From NCBI GenBank assembly GCA_026770585.1, contig MU646426.1, positions 450,241 through 460,668 on the forward strand: a stretch of DNA of 10,428 nt, read 5' to 3'. Source of the DNA: Baffinella frigidus (Eukaryota; Cryptophyceae; Cryptomonadales; Baffinellaceae). The notes beneath the pieces are model-generated. The model was not told the DNA's origin. It saw only the letters and a list, made by a program, of their open reading frames with translations, and ran no database searches. The position numbers and the translations under genes are program-made. Shown here piece by piece: positions 1 to 5,890 of the stretch (positions are counted from its first letter, which is position 1; each line of letters opens with the position of its first letter).

Positions 1-140
1 ACCACCAACCCCAAACCCCACCCCCCCAACAGATGGGCCTGGACTACTCGGCGAACGGAGAGAATGCGCGAGATTGTCGAAGCCTTCCCTTCTCCGTGTT
101 CGGGAGCCGCGGTACCCCCTCATATCCGGGAAGTCAGGTT

Positions 141-193
141 CAGAACAAGTTCCAGTGTCCGCCCATGTTGGGAGCTCGAAGAACCTACAGGAC
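141..193. repeat. Dispersed 53-bp duplicate, copy 1
   Basis: This 53-bp block recurs in direct orientation at 2118-2170 with about 48 of 53 bases identical. In one plus-strand frame both copies read a short peptide containing CPPMLGARRT and then stop at TAA, but two copies are too few to argue for coding. Upstream, at 1-32, is a C-rich tract ending in AG that could be a splice acceptor for an exon beginning at base 33; nothing else supports that. Confidence 0.6.
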
Positions 194-263
194 GTAAAGG
201 ATCATCGTTGGCCTTCTGAGTGGTTCCCGAATCGAAGCCGATTCAAGTGGCGCGCGGCAGGAT

Positions 264-312
264 GCATTTGAACATCAATTTGACCATCAAGTCCGTCAAT
301 TTGACCATCAAA
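264..312. repeat. TTTGACCATCAA short repeat cluster
   Basis: Two good copies and one decayed copy of TTTGACCATCAA lie here. The same motif recurs at 991-1026 (three tandem copies), 2285, 2478 (one change), 3343 and 3623, all in plus orientation. It is a dispersed minisatellite-like motif rather than coding sequence. Confidence 0.7.
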
Positions 313-377
313 TTCGCAGGGTGGCGCGGATCCGTACCCGGGCCTGATCCGCCAGGCGCTCGCCGACCAGGTTCTTA

Positions 378-627
378 ATCCCTAAATCCTAAACCCTAAA
401 CCCTAAACCCTAAAACCTACCCTAAACCCTAAACCCTAAACCCTACCCTAAACCCTAAACCCTAAACCCTAAACCCTAAACCCTAAACCCTAAACCCTCA
501 ACTCTAAACCCTCAACCCTGAACCCTGAACCCTAAACCCTAAACCCTAAACCCTAACCCCTAACCCCTAACCCCTAACCCCTAACCCCTAACTCCTAACC
601 CCTAAACCCTAAACCCTAAACCCTAAG
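378..627. repeat. Telomere-like CCCTAAA repeat tract
   Basis: About 250 bp of CCCTAAA heptamers, with some CCCTACC variants and a run of CCCCTAA between about 555 and 605. This is the C-rich strand of the TTTAGGG telomere repeat. Unique sequence on both sides and many smaller tracts elsewhere in the window point to interstitial telomeric repeats rather than a chromosome end. Confidence 0.9.
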
Positions 628-694
628 CTTCGCTCTGCATGATATCCGGGGGCACGTGACACATTCGGGTTGATTCCGCCCAGATGTGGTCAGT

Positions 695-890
695 GCGGGT
701 AGGAGGGTAAAATTGGGAACTTCGACCACTGGGCGTATCCCTGAAGTGGCGAGGGGGTCAAATTTGACCCTCAAGAGGTCCTAGGCAGGTCCTAGGGCCC
801 TACGGTAGGGCGTGAGAGCCTACTCGCCACTTCAGGGATACACATATCCAGTGGTGTGGTCGAAGTTCCCAATCCCACCCTTCTACCCGC
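695..890. repeat. Large inverted repeat with a MITE at its centre
   Basis: Left arm 695-730 and right arm 855-890 are inverted copies sharing GCGGGTA, then AGGGT, then TTGGGAACTTCGACCAC. The centre is the palindromic 105-bp element at 736-840, so the whole ~195 bp could fold into one long hairpin. Either the small element inserted into a pre-existing palindrome, or this is a longer member of the family. Confidence 0.65.
736..840 (+). mobile_element. 105-bp TIR element, copy A
   Basis: First of five copies of a short non-coding element. Its ends are inverted repeats starting TATCCCTGAAGTGGCGAG and finishing in the complement. Inside are three palindromes: GTCAAATTTGAC, paired CCTAGG boxes, and CCCTACGGTAGGG. 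Ends in TA at both sides would suit a Tc1/mariner-type MITE with TA target duplication, but this is inference. Both arms of this copy carry the same paired change (CTGAAG with CTTCAG instead of CTTAAG), so the stem is kept. Confidence 0.8.
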
Positions 891-990
891 TCTACCTGGC
901 GTGGGGATGGGAGAGGGGGTCTCCCGGGTTCAATCTGTGGCATAGTCCAGCCTGAATTGAAGCGAGGTGCTTGAGGGAATCCAGGTTGGG

Positions 991-1026
991 ATTTGACCAT
1001 CAATTTGACCATCAATTTGACCATCA
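991..1026. repeat. Three tandem 12-bp TTTGACCATCAA units
   Basis: ATTTGACCATCA is repeated three times in perfect tandem. The array is bracketed by an 11-bp direct repeat CAGGTTGGGAT at 982-992 and 1025-1035, as if the array were inserted or expanded between duplicated flanks. Confidence 0.8.
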
Positions 1027-1080
1027 GGTTGGGATGGACGAGGGGGTCTCCATCTGCGAACACGCCGCGTGCACCGGGGG

Positions 1081-1240
1081 CAAGGTTGTAACCCTGGACC
1101 CTGACCCCTAAACCTCAAGGTTGTAACCCTGGACCCTAACCCCTAAACCTCAATCCTAGGCACCTAACCCCTAAACCTCAACCCTAGGCAAGGGTGTAAC
1201 CCTGGACCCCAAACCCTAAACCCTAAACCCTAACCCCTGA
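1081..1240. repeat. 35-bp tandem repeat of telomere-like sequence
   Basis: A 35-bp unit starting CAAGGTTGTAACCCTGG occurs at 1081 and 1116 almost unchanged, with a third scrambled copy toward 1200. The unit length is five heptamers, so it appears to be a higher-order repeat built on the telomere-like heptamer. Confidence 0.65.
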
Positions 1241-1241
1241 A

Positions 1242-1243
1242 CC

Positions 1244-1282
<39 letters not shown>

Positions 1283-1361
1283 GCCCTCAGCCCTCAGCCC
1301 TCAACCCTCACCCTCAACTCTAAACCCCCAACCCTCAAACCTCATCCATAAACCCTTAACC

Positions 1362-1414
<53 letters not shown>

Positions 1415-1420
1415 ACCCGA
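1242..1420. repeat. CCCTCAA heptamer satellite
   Basis: A long run of CCCTCAA, with a short CCCTCAG stretch near 1280-1300. This is a one-base variant of CCCTAAA that has been homogenised as its own block. The flanks up to about 1490 are mixed CCCTAAA, CCCCAAA and CCCGAA derivatives. A further short CCCTCAA run sits at 1549-1581. Confidence 0.85.
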
Positions 1421-1499
1421 AACCCACAGTCTAAACCCTAAACCTCAAACCCCAAACCCTAAATCCCGAACCCCAAACACAACATCGCACACCCTGCAG

Positions 1500-1549
1500 T
1501 GGGAGATGCTGGCGGGGGTGGTGTTCGAGCCAGCCTCCGGAACCGTTTC
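1500..1549 (+). pseudogene. Truncated copy of the 90-bp plus-strand exon
   Basis: After CCCTGCAG (a plausible acceptor ending at 1499) the sequence reads WEMLAGVVFEPASGTV and then runs into CCCTCAA repeats. It matches the first ~50 bp of the exon at 1602-1691. Of five base differences, three are at third codon positions and synonymous, which suggests that this frame was once translated. It lacks the second half of the exon and the donor site. The product is unknown. Confidence 0.5.
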
Positions 1550-1601
1550 AACCCTCAACCCTCAACCCTCAACTCTCAACACTACATCCAAAACCCCGCA
1601 G

Positions 1602-1691
1602 TGGGAGACGCTGGCGGGGGTGGTCTTCGAGCCAGCCTCGGGGGCCGTTTTCTTCACGCGCGGCCGCCCCGACGACCCGACCGCCCCCTGG
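1602..1691 (+). CDS. Candidate 90-bp internal exon, unknown protein
   Basis: The block starts right after CCCCGCAG and ends right before GTAAGATCC, a good acceptor and donor. Between them are exactly 30 codons with no stop, in phase 0 at both ends. The peptide begins WETLAGVVFEPASGAVFF and ends TRGRPDDPTAPW. The pattern GVVFEPASGAVFF faintly recalls a beta-propeller blade strand (NHL or SMP-30 type), but this is only a resemblance and I do not assign a family. A broken copy lies 102 bp upstream, separated by CCCTCAA repeat. It could be a real exon of a plus-strand gene whose other exons I cannot find, or a relic. No start or stop codon belongs to this piece. Confidence 0.45.
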
Positions 1692-1722
1692 GTAAGATCC
1701 TATTTCTCATAACCTGTTGAAT

Positions 1723-1790
1723 GTCAACTTTTGATAGTGATCCCACCAGCCACACGGTGGACTTTGAACCTTTTATCAAAAGTCAACTTG
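1723..1790. repeat. Imperfect hairpin with AAGTCAAC ends
   Basis: ACTTTTGATA at 1727-1736 pairs with TATCAAAAGT at 1774-1783, and both sides carry GTCAAC flanks. Similar AAAAGTCAAC motifs occur in the hairpins near 5751-6010 and 7850-7940 and at the right end, so these may be decayed relatives of one element family. Confidence 0.45.
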
Positions 1791-1916
1791 CCCCGAGGCA
1801 ATTAACTTTTATGATTTTCTAATGCAAATTTGGTCACGTTACCCGCAGATATCCGGGGGTTCCGAAACCCTCGTAGTTCACCATGTGGGCCTTGGGTTTC
1901 CGGGTACTGGAACGTT

Positions 1917-1994
1917 GACTCTGTAAAGCGACTGCACAGCGACTTTGTAAAGCGACCGAGCCCCGACTTTGTACAGCGACTTTGTAAAGCGACC
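1917..1994. repeat. GCGACTTTGTAAAGCGAC tandem repeats
   Basis: A 21-bp stretch containing GCGACTTTGTAAAGCGAC is perfectly repeated at 1937-1957 and 1974-1994, with shorter partial units before and between. The rest of 1800-2110 shows no gene I can recognise. Confidence 0.65.
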
Positions 1995-2117
1995 AGGCAC
2001 CAGCAAGATCCTCTGGATTAACTCAAACGCCCGATGAGGATACCCTTTAGCCGGTTCTGCCGCGATCCTCTGTACAGGGGGGCTTGATGTGATCCGAAAG
2101 GAAGCATGGCCTTTCTA

Positions 2118-2170
2118 CAGAACCAGTTCCGGTGTCCGCCTATGTTGGGAGCTCGAAGAACCTTAAGGAC
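2118..2170. repeat. Dispersed 53-bp duplicate, copy 2
   Basis: Direct-orientation partner of 141-193, about 91 percent identical by eye. Both copies keep an in-frame TAA just after the shared block. Confidence 0.6.
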
Positions 2171-2227
2171 CTAATGGTTGATTAAAGGCTTCCCTCTCTG
2201 CGCAGGAGAGGTTTCTCATCGACCGTG

Positions 2228-2552
2228 CCGACGGGCCCGCTTCTTCTTCATCATCTTTTTTGGACGGGCCCGCCTCGGGAGTCGATTTGACCATCAATAT
2301 CGGAGGGCCCGCCTCGGGAGTCGACGCGGCGCCGCGCGATGAGAGTAACTGAGGCGTAACGATTCGCCTCGGGGGAGACATCTACTGATACGAACACGGC
2401 ATGGTCGGGCCCGTCGGCTTCTTCTTCTTCTTTGGACGGGCCCGCCTCAGTTGCCGACGGGCCCGCCTCGGGAGTCGATTTGACCACCAATATCGAAGGG
2501 CCCGCCTCGGGTATTGAAGCGGCGCCGCGCGTTGAGTGTAACTGAGGCGAAC
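2228..2552. repeat. Tandem duplication rich in GACGGGCCCGCCTCGGGAG
   Basis: Two related blocks, about 2228-2365 and 2400-2552, share this order: GGGCCCG, a TCTTCTTC run, GACGGGCCCGCCTCGGGAG, the TTTGACCATCAA motif, AATATCG, a second GGGCCCGCCTCGGG, CGGCGCCGCGCG, and AACTGAGGCG. On the minus strand the blocks read repeated EAGPS peptides joined by ILMVKS, where ILMVKS is only the translated 12-bp repeat. That makes a true protein unlikely, though both blocks stay open in this frame. Confidence 0.65.
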
Positions 2553-2626
2553 TGGGGGTACCTGGATGGGATATCTGCATGGATGGGATACAGGGGTACC
2601 TCGCTCATCAGAAAGCGCCACCCTCT

Positions 2627-2662
2627 AGGACGCTACAGTAGGCCTATGCCTAGGGCCCTATG
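2627..2662. repeat. Single copy of the 36-bp palindromic unit
   Basis: AGGACGCTACAGTAGGCC followed by TATGCCTAGGGCCC matches one unit of the array at 4812-5027. The sequence after it (GGGCCCTATG) also matches the end of that array. It may represent the unexpanded form of the repeat. Confidence 0.6.
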
Positions 2663-2689
2663 ATGGTACTAGGGGGATGGGCGCTATCT

Positions 2690-2794
2690 TATCCCTTAAG
2701 TGGCGAGTAGGCTCATGCTTCCTACCGTAGGGCCCTAGGACCTGCCCAGGAACTCTTGGGGGTCGAATCTGACCCCCTCGCCACTTAGGGGATA
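2690..2794 (-). mobile_element. 105-bp TIR element, copy B (inverted orientation)
   Basis: The left end is TATCCCTTAAGTGGCGAG and the right end is its inverse with two changes. The internal order (CCTACCGTAGGG, CCTAGGACCTG, then GTCGAATCTGAC) is the reverse of copy A. The stem match extends two bases outward into CTTATCC/GGATAAG. Confidence 0.8.
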
Positions 2795-3190
2795 AGCGAG
2801 GCACCCCTGTAGCGACCCGCCTCAGGACCTCGGGAGAGACATTTACTGATACACACACGGCATTGTTTAAAACAAACGATTCCAGCCAAGTTGGAGCACG
2901 GCATGTCTCCATATGAGCGAGGTACCCCTGTACCCCTGCACACGTACGCCCACAACACCTTCCCCTCTCGGCGTCCGAGACGACGCCGACATTCAACAGG
3001 TTATGTCTGCTCAGACACAGCCTCGGTAGCGGTGCGCACATGGCGACCGTGTTGGTAGCAATCAAGGACTCTCTCGTGAAATATCCCACACTGTGAAGAG
3101 AGCGCATGCCCTCTCTCGGAAGGTCTATCTTCGCAGCCTCTCGCCCTGTCCCTGTGGCGGGGCCGTCCGGACCTCTCGTCCTAAGGCTGG

Positions 3191-3293
3191 TATCCCTTAA
3201 GTGGCGGACGGGCGATTAATCGCCCCAGCTTGCCCTAGACAGGTCCTAGGGCCCTACCGTAGGGCGTATGCGCCTACTCGCCACTTAAGGGAT
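3191..3293 (+). mobile_element. TIR element, copy C
   Basis: Ends TATCCCTTAAGTGGCG and CGCCACTTAAGGGAT, with the CCCTACCGTAGGGCGTATG core in copy-A orientation. The part that corresponds to GTCAAATTTGAC has diverged to a CGATTAATCG palindrome, so the palindromic character is kept although the bases changed. Confidence 0.8.
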
Positions 3294-3295
3294 CA

Positions 3296-3398
3296 ACAAA
3301 CGTCTTTCGCAACTACTCGAAGCGCGCGGAGAAGCCCAATGAGTTTGACCATCAATTGATCCATCAAAACAACGCGGAGAAGCCCTTGTACCCAGTCG
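3296..3398 (+). pseudogene. Plus-strand coding relic, TNVFRNYSKRAEKP copy
   Basis: From 3296 the plus strand reads TNVFRNYSKRAEKP, then TTTGACCATCAA repeat sequence, and then a second AEKPLYP. The motif AEKPLY is found again at 3652 on, where it is followed by a longer conserved stretch. Copies of the same short peptide separated by the 12-bp repeat suggest an exon that was duplicated and broken. No splice sites can be placed with confidence and the left edge abuts MITE copy C. The family is not recognised. Confidence 0.35.
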
Positions 3399-3530
3399 TA
3401 TCCCTTAAGTGGCCATGCCGTCAAATTTGATGGCCAAGAGGTCCTAGGCAGGTCCTAGGGCCAAGAAGTCCTAGGCAGGTCCTAGGGCCCTACGGTAGGG
3501 CGTATGAGCCTACTGGGCACTTAAGGGATA
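3399..3530 (+). mobile_element. TIR element, copy D with internal 27-bp duplication
   Basis: 132 bp instead of 105: the segment AAGAGGTCCTAGGCAGGTCC is present twice (the second copy has AAGAAG), which accounts for 27 extra bases. The outer stem extends to CGTATCCC/GGGATACG. The core CCCTACGGTAGGGCGTATGAG is intact. Confidence 0.8.
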
Positions 3531-3598
3531 CGTACGTATGCTACAACTCATTTACGTATATGCACCCCCCTCTGTGTAACGCCTGCACCCCTGCCTGT

Positions 3599-3616
3599 GA
3601 GGACCTTAAGGGATAG
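3599..3616. mobile_element. Solo end of the TIR element
   Basis: CCTTAAGGGATA here matches only the right terminus of the family, without its core or left end. It is probably a remnant. Confidence 0.35.
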
Positions 3617-3651
3617 CCACTGGAGTTTGACCATCAATCTGACCATCACTA

Positions 3652-3735
3652 GAAGCGCGCCGAGAAGCCCTTGTAGATGAAAGAGACGCCCTGCAAGGAG
3701 ACCCACGCCTTCTCCGTGCATAGCTGCGTCGGAGG
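3652..3735 (+). pseudogene. Plus-strand coding relic, longest copy
   Basis: The plus strand reads KRAEKPL, a stop (TAG) where the copy at 3367 has TAC, and then MKETPCKETHAFSVHSC. The second half is shared with 4085-4120 (KETRSVSVHNC) with mostly conservative changes. With the copy at 3296 this outlines an exon-like peptide of roughly 35 residues with cysteines. The in-frame TAG and the lack of clear splice sites make this copy non-functional as read. The family is not recognised. Confidence 0.4.
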
Positions 3736-3773
3736 GGTTGGGGCTTAGGGGTTGGTTTTAGGACGTTAGGGTT

Positions 3774-3878
3774 TATCCCTTAAGTGGCGAGTGGGCTCAT
3801 ACGCCCTACGGTAGGGCTCTGGGACCTGCCTGGGACCTCTTGCGGGTCAAATTTGACACGCTCGCCACTTGAGGGATA
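3774..3878 (-). mobile_element. 105-bp TIR element, copy E
   Basis: Left end TATCCCTTAAGTGGCGAG and right end CTCGCCACTTGAGGGATA. The inside is inverted relative to copy A: CCCTACGGTAGGG first, then GGGACCTGCCTGGGACC, then GTCAAATTTGAC. The same 105-bp length as copies A and B, despite sequence changes, supports these boundaries. Confidence 0.85.
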
Positions 3879-3916
3879 GGCCATTCGGGTTTAGGGTTGA
3901 CGCGCGTGACCTGCCA

Positions 3917-4084
3917 CCACCAACCTTCACGGTTTGGGCAAATGATCGATTTTGGCAGTACGTAATGCCCTTGCAGGTCGCCGGATTCCGGTGTCGGTTA
4001 TTTTCAAAACTCCAAAAGCAAGGTGTTGAGCGTTTTAAAACTGGTACGTAATTTCCCAATTGCCCAAACCGTGAGGGCTGGTGG
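3917..4084. mobile_element. 168-bp TIR element of a second type
   Basis: The first and last 25 bp are inverted copies with two mismatches; the inner 16 bp, TCACGGTTTGGGCAA and neighbours, are identical. Inside, GTACGTAA-like motifs at about 3958 and 4043 also face each other. There is no coding capacity. A clear target duplication is not visible, and the right end touches the coding relic at 4085. Confidence 0.6.
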
Positions 4085-4120
4085 AAGGAAACGCGCTCGG
4101 TTTCCGTGCACAACTGCGCC
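4085..4120 (+). pseudogene. Plus-strand coding relic, third copy
   Basis: Reads KETRSVSVHNCA, aligned with KETHAFSVHSC at 3690-3725. Differences include several third-position changes (ACC/ACG, CAT/CAC). The two fragments are followed by similar G-rich TTTGGGG-like repeats. Confidence 0.35.
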
Positions 4121-4124
4121 AAAG

Positions 4125-4402
4125 GGTTTGGGGTTTGGGGTTTGGGGTTTAGAGTCGAAGGGTTAGTGTCAGGGGGGGCGAGGGTGGGGTTGGTCGGAGG
4201 AACTCTCCAATAGCAGGATCGTTAAGCATACGGTAGACTCAGGACCACCACTTAGCAGCCACTTAGCAGCCACCGGGGACTTTGGGAAACGGCCCATCTA
4301 AACTATTTTGTTTCACAAAATGTTATCCAGTGCTGTGGATCCCAACCGGAATCTCGCCCGGAAATCTGGGTGAATCGGACTATGGTGTCTACTAAGTGGG
4401 CT
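4125..4402. other. Gene-poor stretch
   Basis: Holds a TTTGGGG-like run at 4125-4155 and a duplicated CACTTAGCAGC at about 4249-4272. I see no exon or element that I can support. Confidence 0.5.
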
Positions 4403-4445
4403 GGTCTCGCCAATTTGGTGAGACCGGGCTCTCCTCCACTCAAAC
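4403..4445. repeat. Fragment of the GGTGAGACC intron repeat, copy 4
   Basis: Begins with a 23-bp near-palindrome centred on CCAATTTGG (4403-4425) and continues GGGCTCTCCTCCACTC. This resembles the start of the repeat at 5598-5700 and 6770-6858 but breaks off early. Confidence 0.5.
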
Positions 4446-4667
4446 AAGGACCTTTTTGAAGGGAATAGATGGTGGCCATCCACACAGCGGACTACGCAGA
4501 GATATTCGGGCAGGAAATGCCCGAGTTTCTGTTGCCTTATCCGTAGGAACTCCCCTACGTCCCTACGTCCCTACGGGTTGCCTACCGTAGGGTCCAAGGT
4601 CTTATCGCTTAGGGGTTATTCAAAATCCCTTCCAAGTCTGCTGTGTGGTTGTCCGACGGACCTGGTT

Positions 4668-4770
4668 CCCGATGTTTCTCAACATCCTGGGTGTGTGGTA
4701 CAAATCTGTCAAATTTGGAGCGAAAAGGAGTTCGATCTCACTAATTTTGTCTCACCAATTTGGTGAGGCC
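4668..4770 (-). repeat. 103-bp inverted repeat, left copy
   Basis: Inverted partner of 5598-5700. I count four differences, all transitions. It ends in the palindrome around CACCAATTTGGTGAG. A diverged third copy is at 6770-6858, where it forms intron sequence next to an LRR exon copy. Confidence 0.8.
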
Positions 4771-4811
4771 GCCGCGGCAGTCGACATACAGCCTGGGAAA
4801 CCGCCCCCCCC

Positions 4812-5027
4812 AGGACCCTACAGTAGGCTTGTGCCTAGCCCCCCCCTAGGACCCTACGGTAGGCCTGTGCCTAGGCCCCCCCCAGGACCCTACAGTAGGC
4901 CTGTGCCTAGGGCCCCCCTAGGACCCTACCGTAGGCCTGTGCCTAGGGCCCCCCTAGGACCCTACGGTAGGCCTGTGCCTAGCCCCCCCCTAGGACCCTA
5001 CAGTAGGCCCGTGTCTAGGGCCCTATG
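4812..5027. repeat. Six 36-bp palindromic tandem units
   Basis: AGGACCCTAC starts at 4812, 4848, 4884, 4920, 4956 and 4992, an exact 36-bp period. Each unit contains the odd palindrome CCTAC-N-GTAGG, and only the centre base N varies often: A, G, A, C, G, A. On the plus strand the period gives a 12-residue proline-rich repeat (GPYSRPVPRAPL-like), which follows from the multiple-of-three length and is not evidence of a protein. The unit resembles the core of the 105-bp TIR element. Confidence 0.85.
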
Positions 5028-5093
5028 GTGCCTTGCACGGCGCCCAGGCTGACTCTAACAGGTGTTGGATTGATGTGTTCTGGGGTGAGATAC

Positions 5094-5218
5094 CTTGTTT
5101 CCACGGCAATCAACCTCGAGCCGCGGAGCCTTGCTCGGCGCAGTCGCAAGGGCAACCGCGAGCGAGTGCGCCACGGCGTCCGTCAACCCGGTGTTGCGCA
5201 CCGAAATCTCCTTCAGCC
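5094..5218 (-). CDS. LRR (RNI-type) exon E4, best copy
   Basis: After CCCTGCAG the minus strand is open for 125 bp and stops at AACAAG before GTATCT. It reads GLKEISVRNTGLTDAVAHSL, then AVALATAPSKAPRLEVDCRGNK. The LxxIxVRNTGLTD...AHSLAxAL pattern is the ribonuclease-inhibitor class of leucine-rich repeat, with the N of the conserved asparagine position in RNTGL and the start of the next repeat at LEVDCRGN. Such repeats usually form curved protein-binding scaffolds. The exon starts with two bases of a codon; E3 ends with one base, so E3-E4 joins in frame as PGLKE. A decayed second copy is at 5389-5451. No later exon is recognisable to the left. Confidence 0.6.
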
Positions 5219-5388
5219 CTGCAGGGTGTAGCGCGGGTTTCAGAGGCGAAAACCAGAGGTAAAGAGCAGCTACCGATGCCTGTCCTTCCCGGATGTCCGG
5301 GGATTTCTCCAAGCCCCTTCCCCTGATTTGACTTGCAATCTGTACCAGAATCCTTTAGATGGCCCGCTGTCTGAAGGCACCGGTGGCT

Positions 5389-5451
5389 GCGCGAGCGAGT
5401 GCGCCACCACGTCCGCCAGCCCGGTGTTGCGCACCAAAATCTCCTTGAAAC
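5389..5451 (-). pseudogene. Truncated copy of exon E4
   Basis: After TTCTCCAG the minus strand reads FKEILVRNTGLADVVAHSLAQ, nearly the same as E4 at 5094-5218. Homology stops after about 63 bp and there is no donor. The acceptor and phase (GT, then TTC AAG) are kept. It lies 170 bp upstream of the better copy, as expected from a local duplication. Confidence 0.6.
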
Positions 5452-5597
5452 CTGGAGAACGTAGCGGTTTTCACATCTGTTGGCCACAAAAACGAAAAAC
5501 CGCCCAAAATCCGCCAACCTTTTCCCACAACACAGGTTGTGACCCCCCGGCACGAGCCCCAGGACGCAAACACTCTAGCTCTGTCTCAGTCTGATTT

Positions 5598-5700
5598 GGT
5601 CTCACCAAATTGGTGAGACAAAATTGGTGAGATCGAACTCTTTTTCGCTCCAAATTTGACAGATTTGTACCACACACCCAGGATGTTGAGAAACGTCGGG
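5598..5700 (+). repeat. 103-bp inverted repeat, right copy
   Basis: Partner of 4668-4770. Here it lies just downstream (in the minus sense) of the donor of the broken E3 copy at 5727, the same position the third copy has relative to E3 at 6866. That suggests the block is native intron sequence that travelled with exon duplication, and that the left copy was inverted. Confidence 0.75.
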
Positions 5701-5750
5701 CAACCCGAGTGAGGCAGAGGTATAACCTGGGCAGCCAGCCAGGGCTGTGA

Positions 5751-5814
5751 TTACTCAAAAGTCACCAACTCAAAAGTCAACCTGGTTTACTTGTGTATTG
5801 GTGACTTTTGAGTA
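5751..5814. mobile_element. 64-bp TIR element with 9-bp target duplication
   Basis: The ends TACTCAAAAGTCACCAA (5752-5768) and its perfect inverse (5798-5814) are 17 bp long. It is flanked by GGGCTGTGA at 5742-5750 and 5815-5823. A 9-bp duplication is typical of Mutator-like elements, but the element is too short for classification beyond MITE-like. A relative with tandemly repeated ends lies at 5945-6010 in the same site of the next E3 copy. Confidence 0.75.
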
Positions 5815-5849
5815 GGGCTGTGACGCCGCCGCCAGACGCGGTGTCGTCC

Positions 5850-5890
5850 AAACCCTAAACCCTAAACCCCAAACCCTAAACCCTAAACAC
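5850..5890. repeat. Telomeric repeat inserted in an exon copy
   Basis: 41 bp of CCCTAAA units between GTCGTCC and AGGAGGAGCG, two sequences that are contiguous in related exon copies. No duplicated target is visible here. Confidence 0.75.

Larger units (their letters stand above)
2589..2932. repeat. Perfect 20-bp inverted repeat pair enclosing a MITE
   Basis: 2589-2608 and 2913-2932 are perfect inverted copies containing CAGGGGTACCTCGCTCAT. They enclose 304 bp with MITE copy B and a single 36-bp unit. A decayed third copy lies at about 2796-2812. This could be a compound TIR element of 344 bp; no target duplication is obvious. Confidence 0.55.

Noticed and set aside
33-140. Plus-strand exon beginning MGLDYSANGENARDC after a pyrimidine-AG
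   Set aside because: Only the acceptor-like tract supports it; there is no second copy, no recognised peptide and no clear donor. A faint likeness to the NYSKRAEKP relic is too weak to use.
378-627. True chromosome end
   Set aside because: Unique sequence lies on both sides and many similar short tracts occur throughout in both orientations, so these are interstitial.
2658-3107. 149-codon minus-strand open frame
   Set aside because: It crosses MITE copy B and an inverted repeat end, has no recognisable domain, and its composition follows the repeats.
264-3650. CRISPR array from the spaced TTTGACCATCAA motif
   Set aside because: The motif is only 12 bp, irregularly spaced over 3.4 kb or directly tandem, with no unique spacers of constant length, in a eukaryotic context.
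4812-5027. CRISPR array from the 36-bp period
   Set aside because: The units are contiguous with no spacers; it is a simple tandem array.
4645-5052. 135-codon plus-strand frame with a proline-rich 12-residue repeat
   Set aside because: Open only because the 36-bp unit is a multiple of three without stops; the units are palindromic DNA and the frame runs from a non-coding inverted repeat into a minus-strand exon region.
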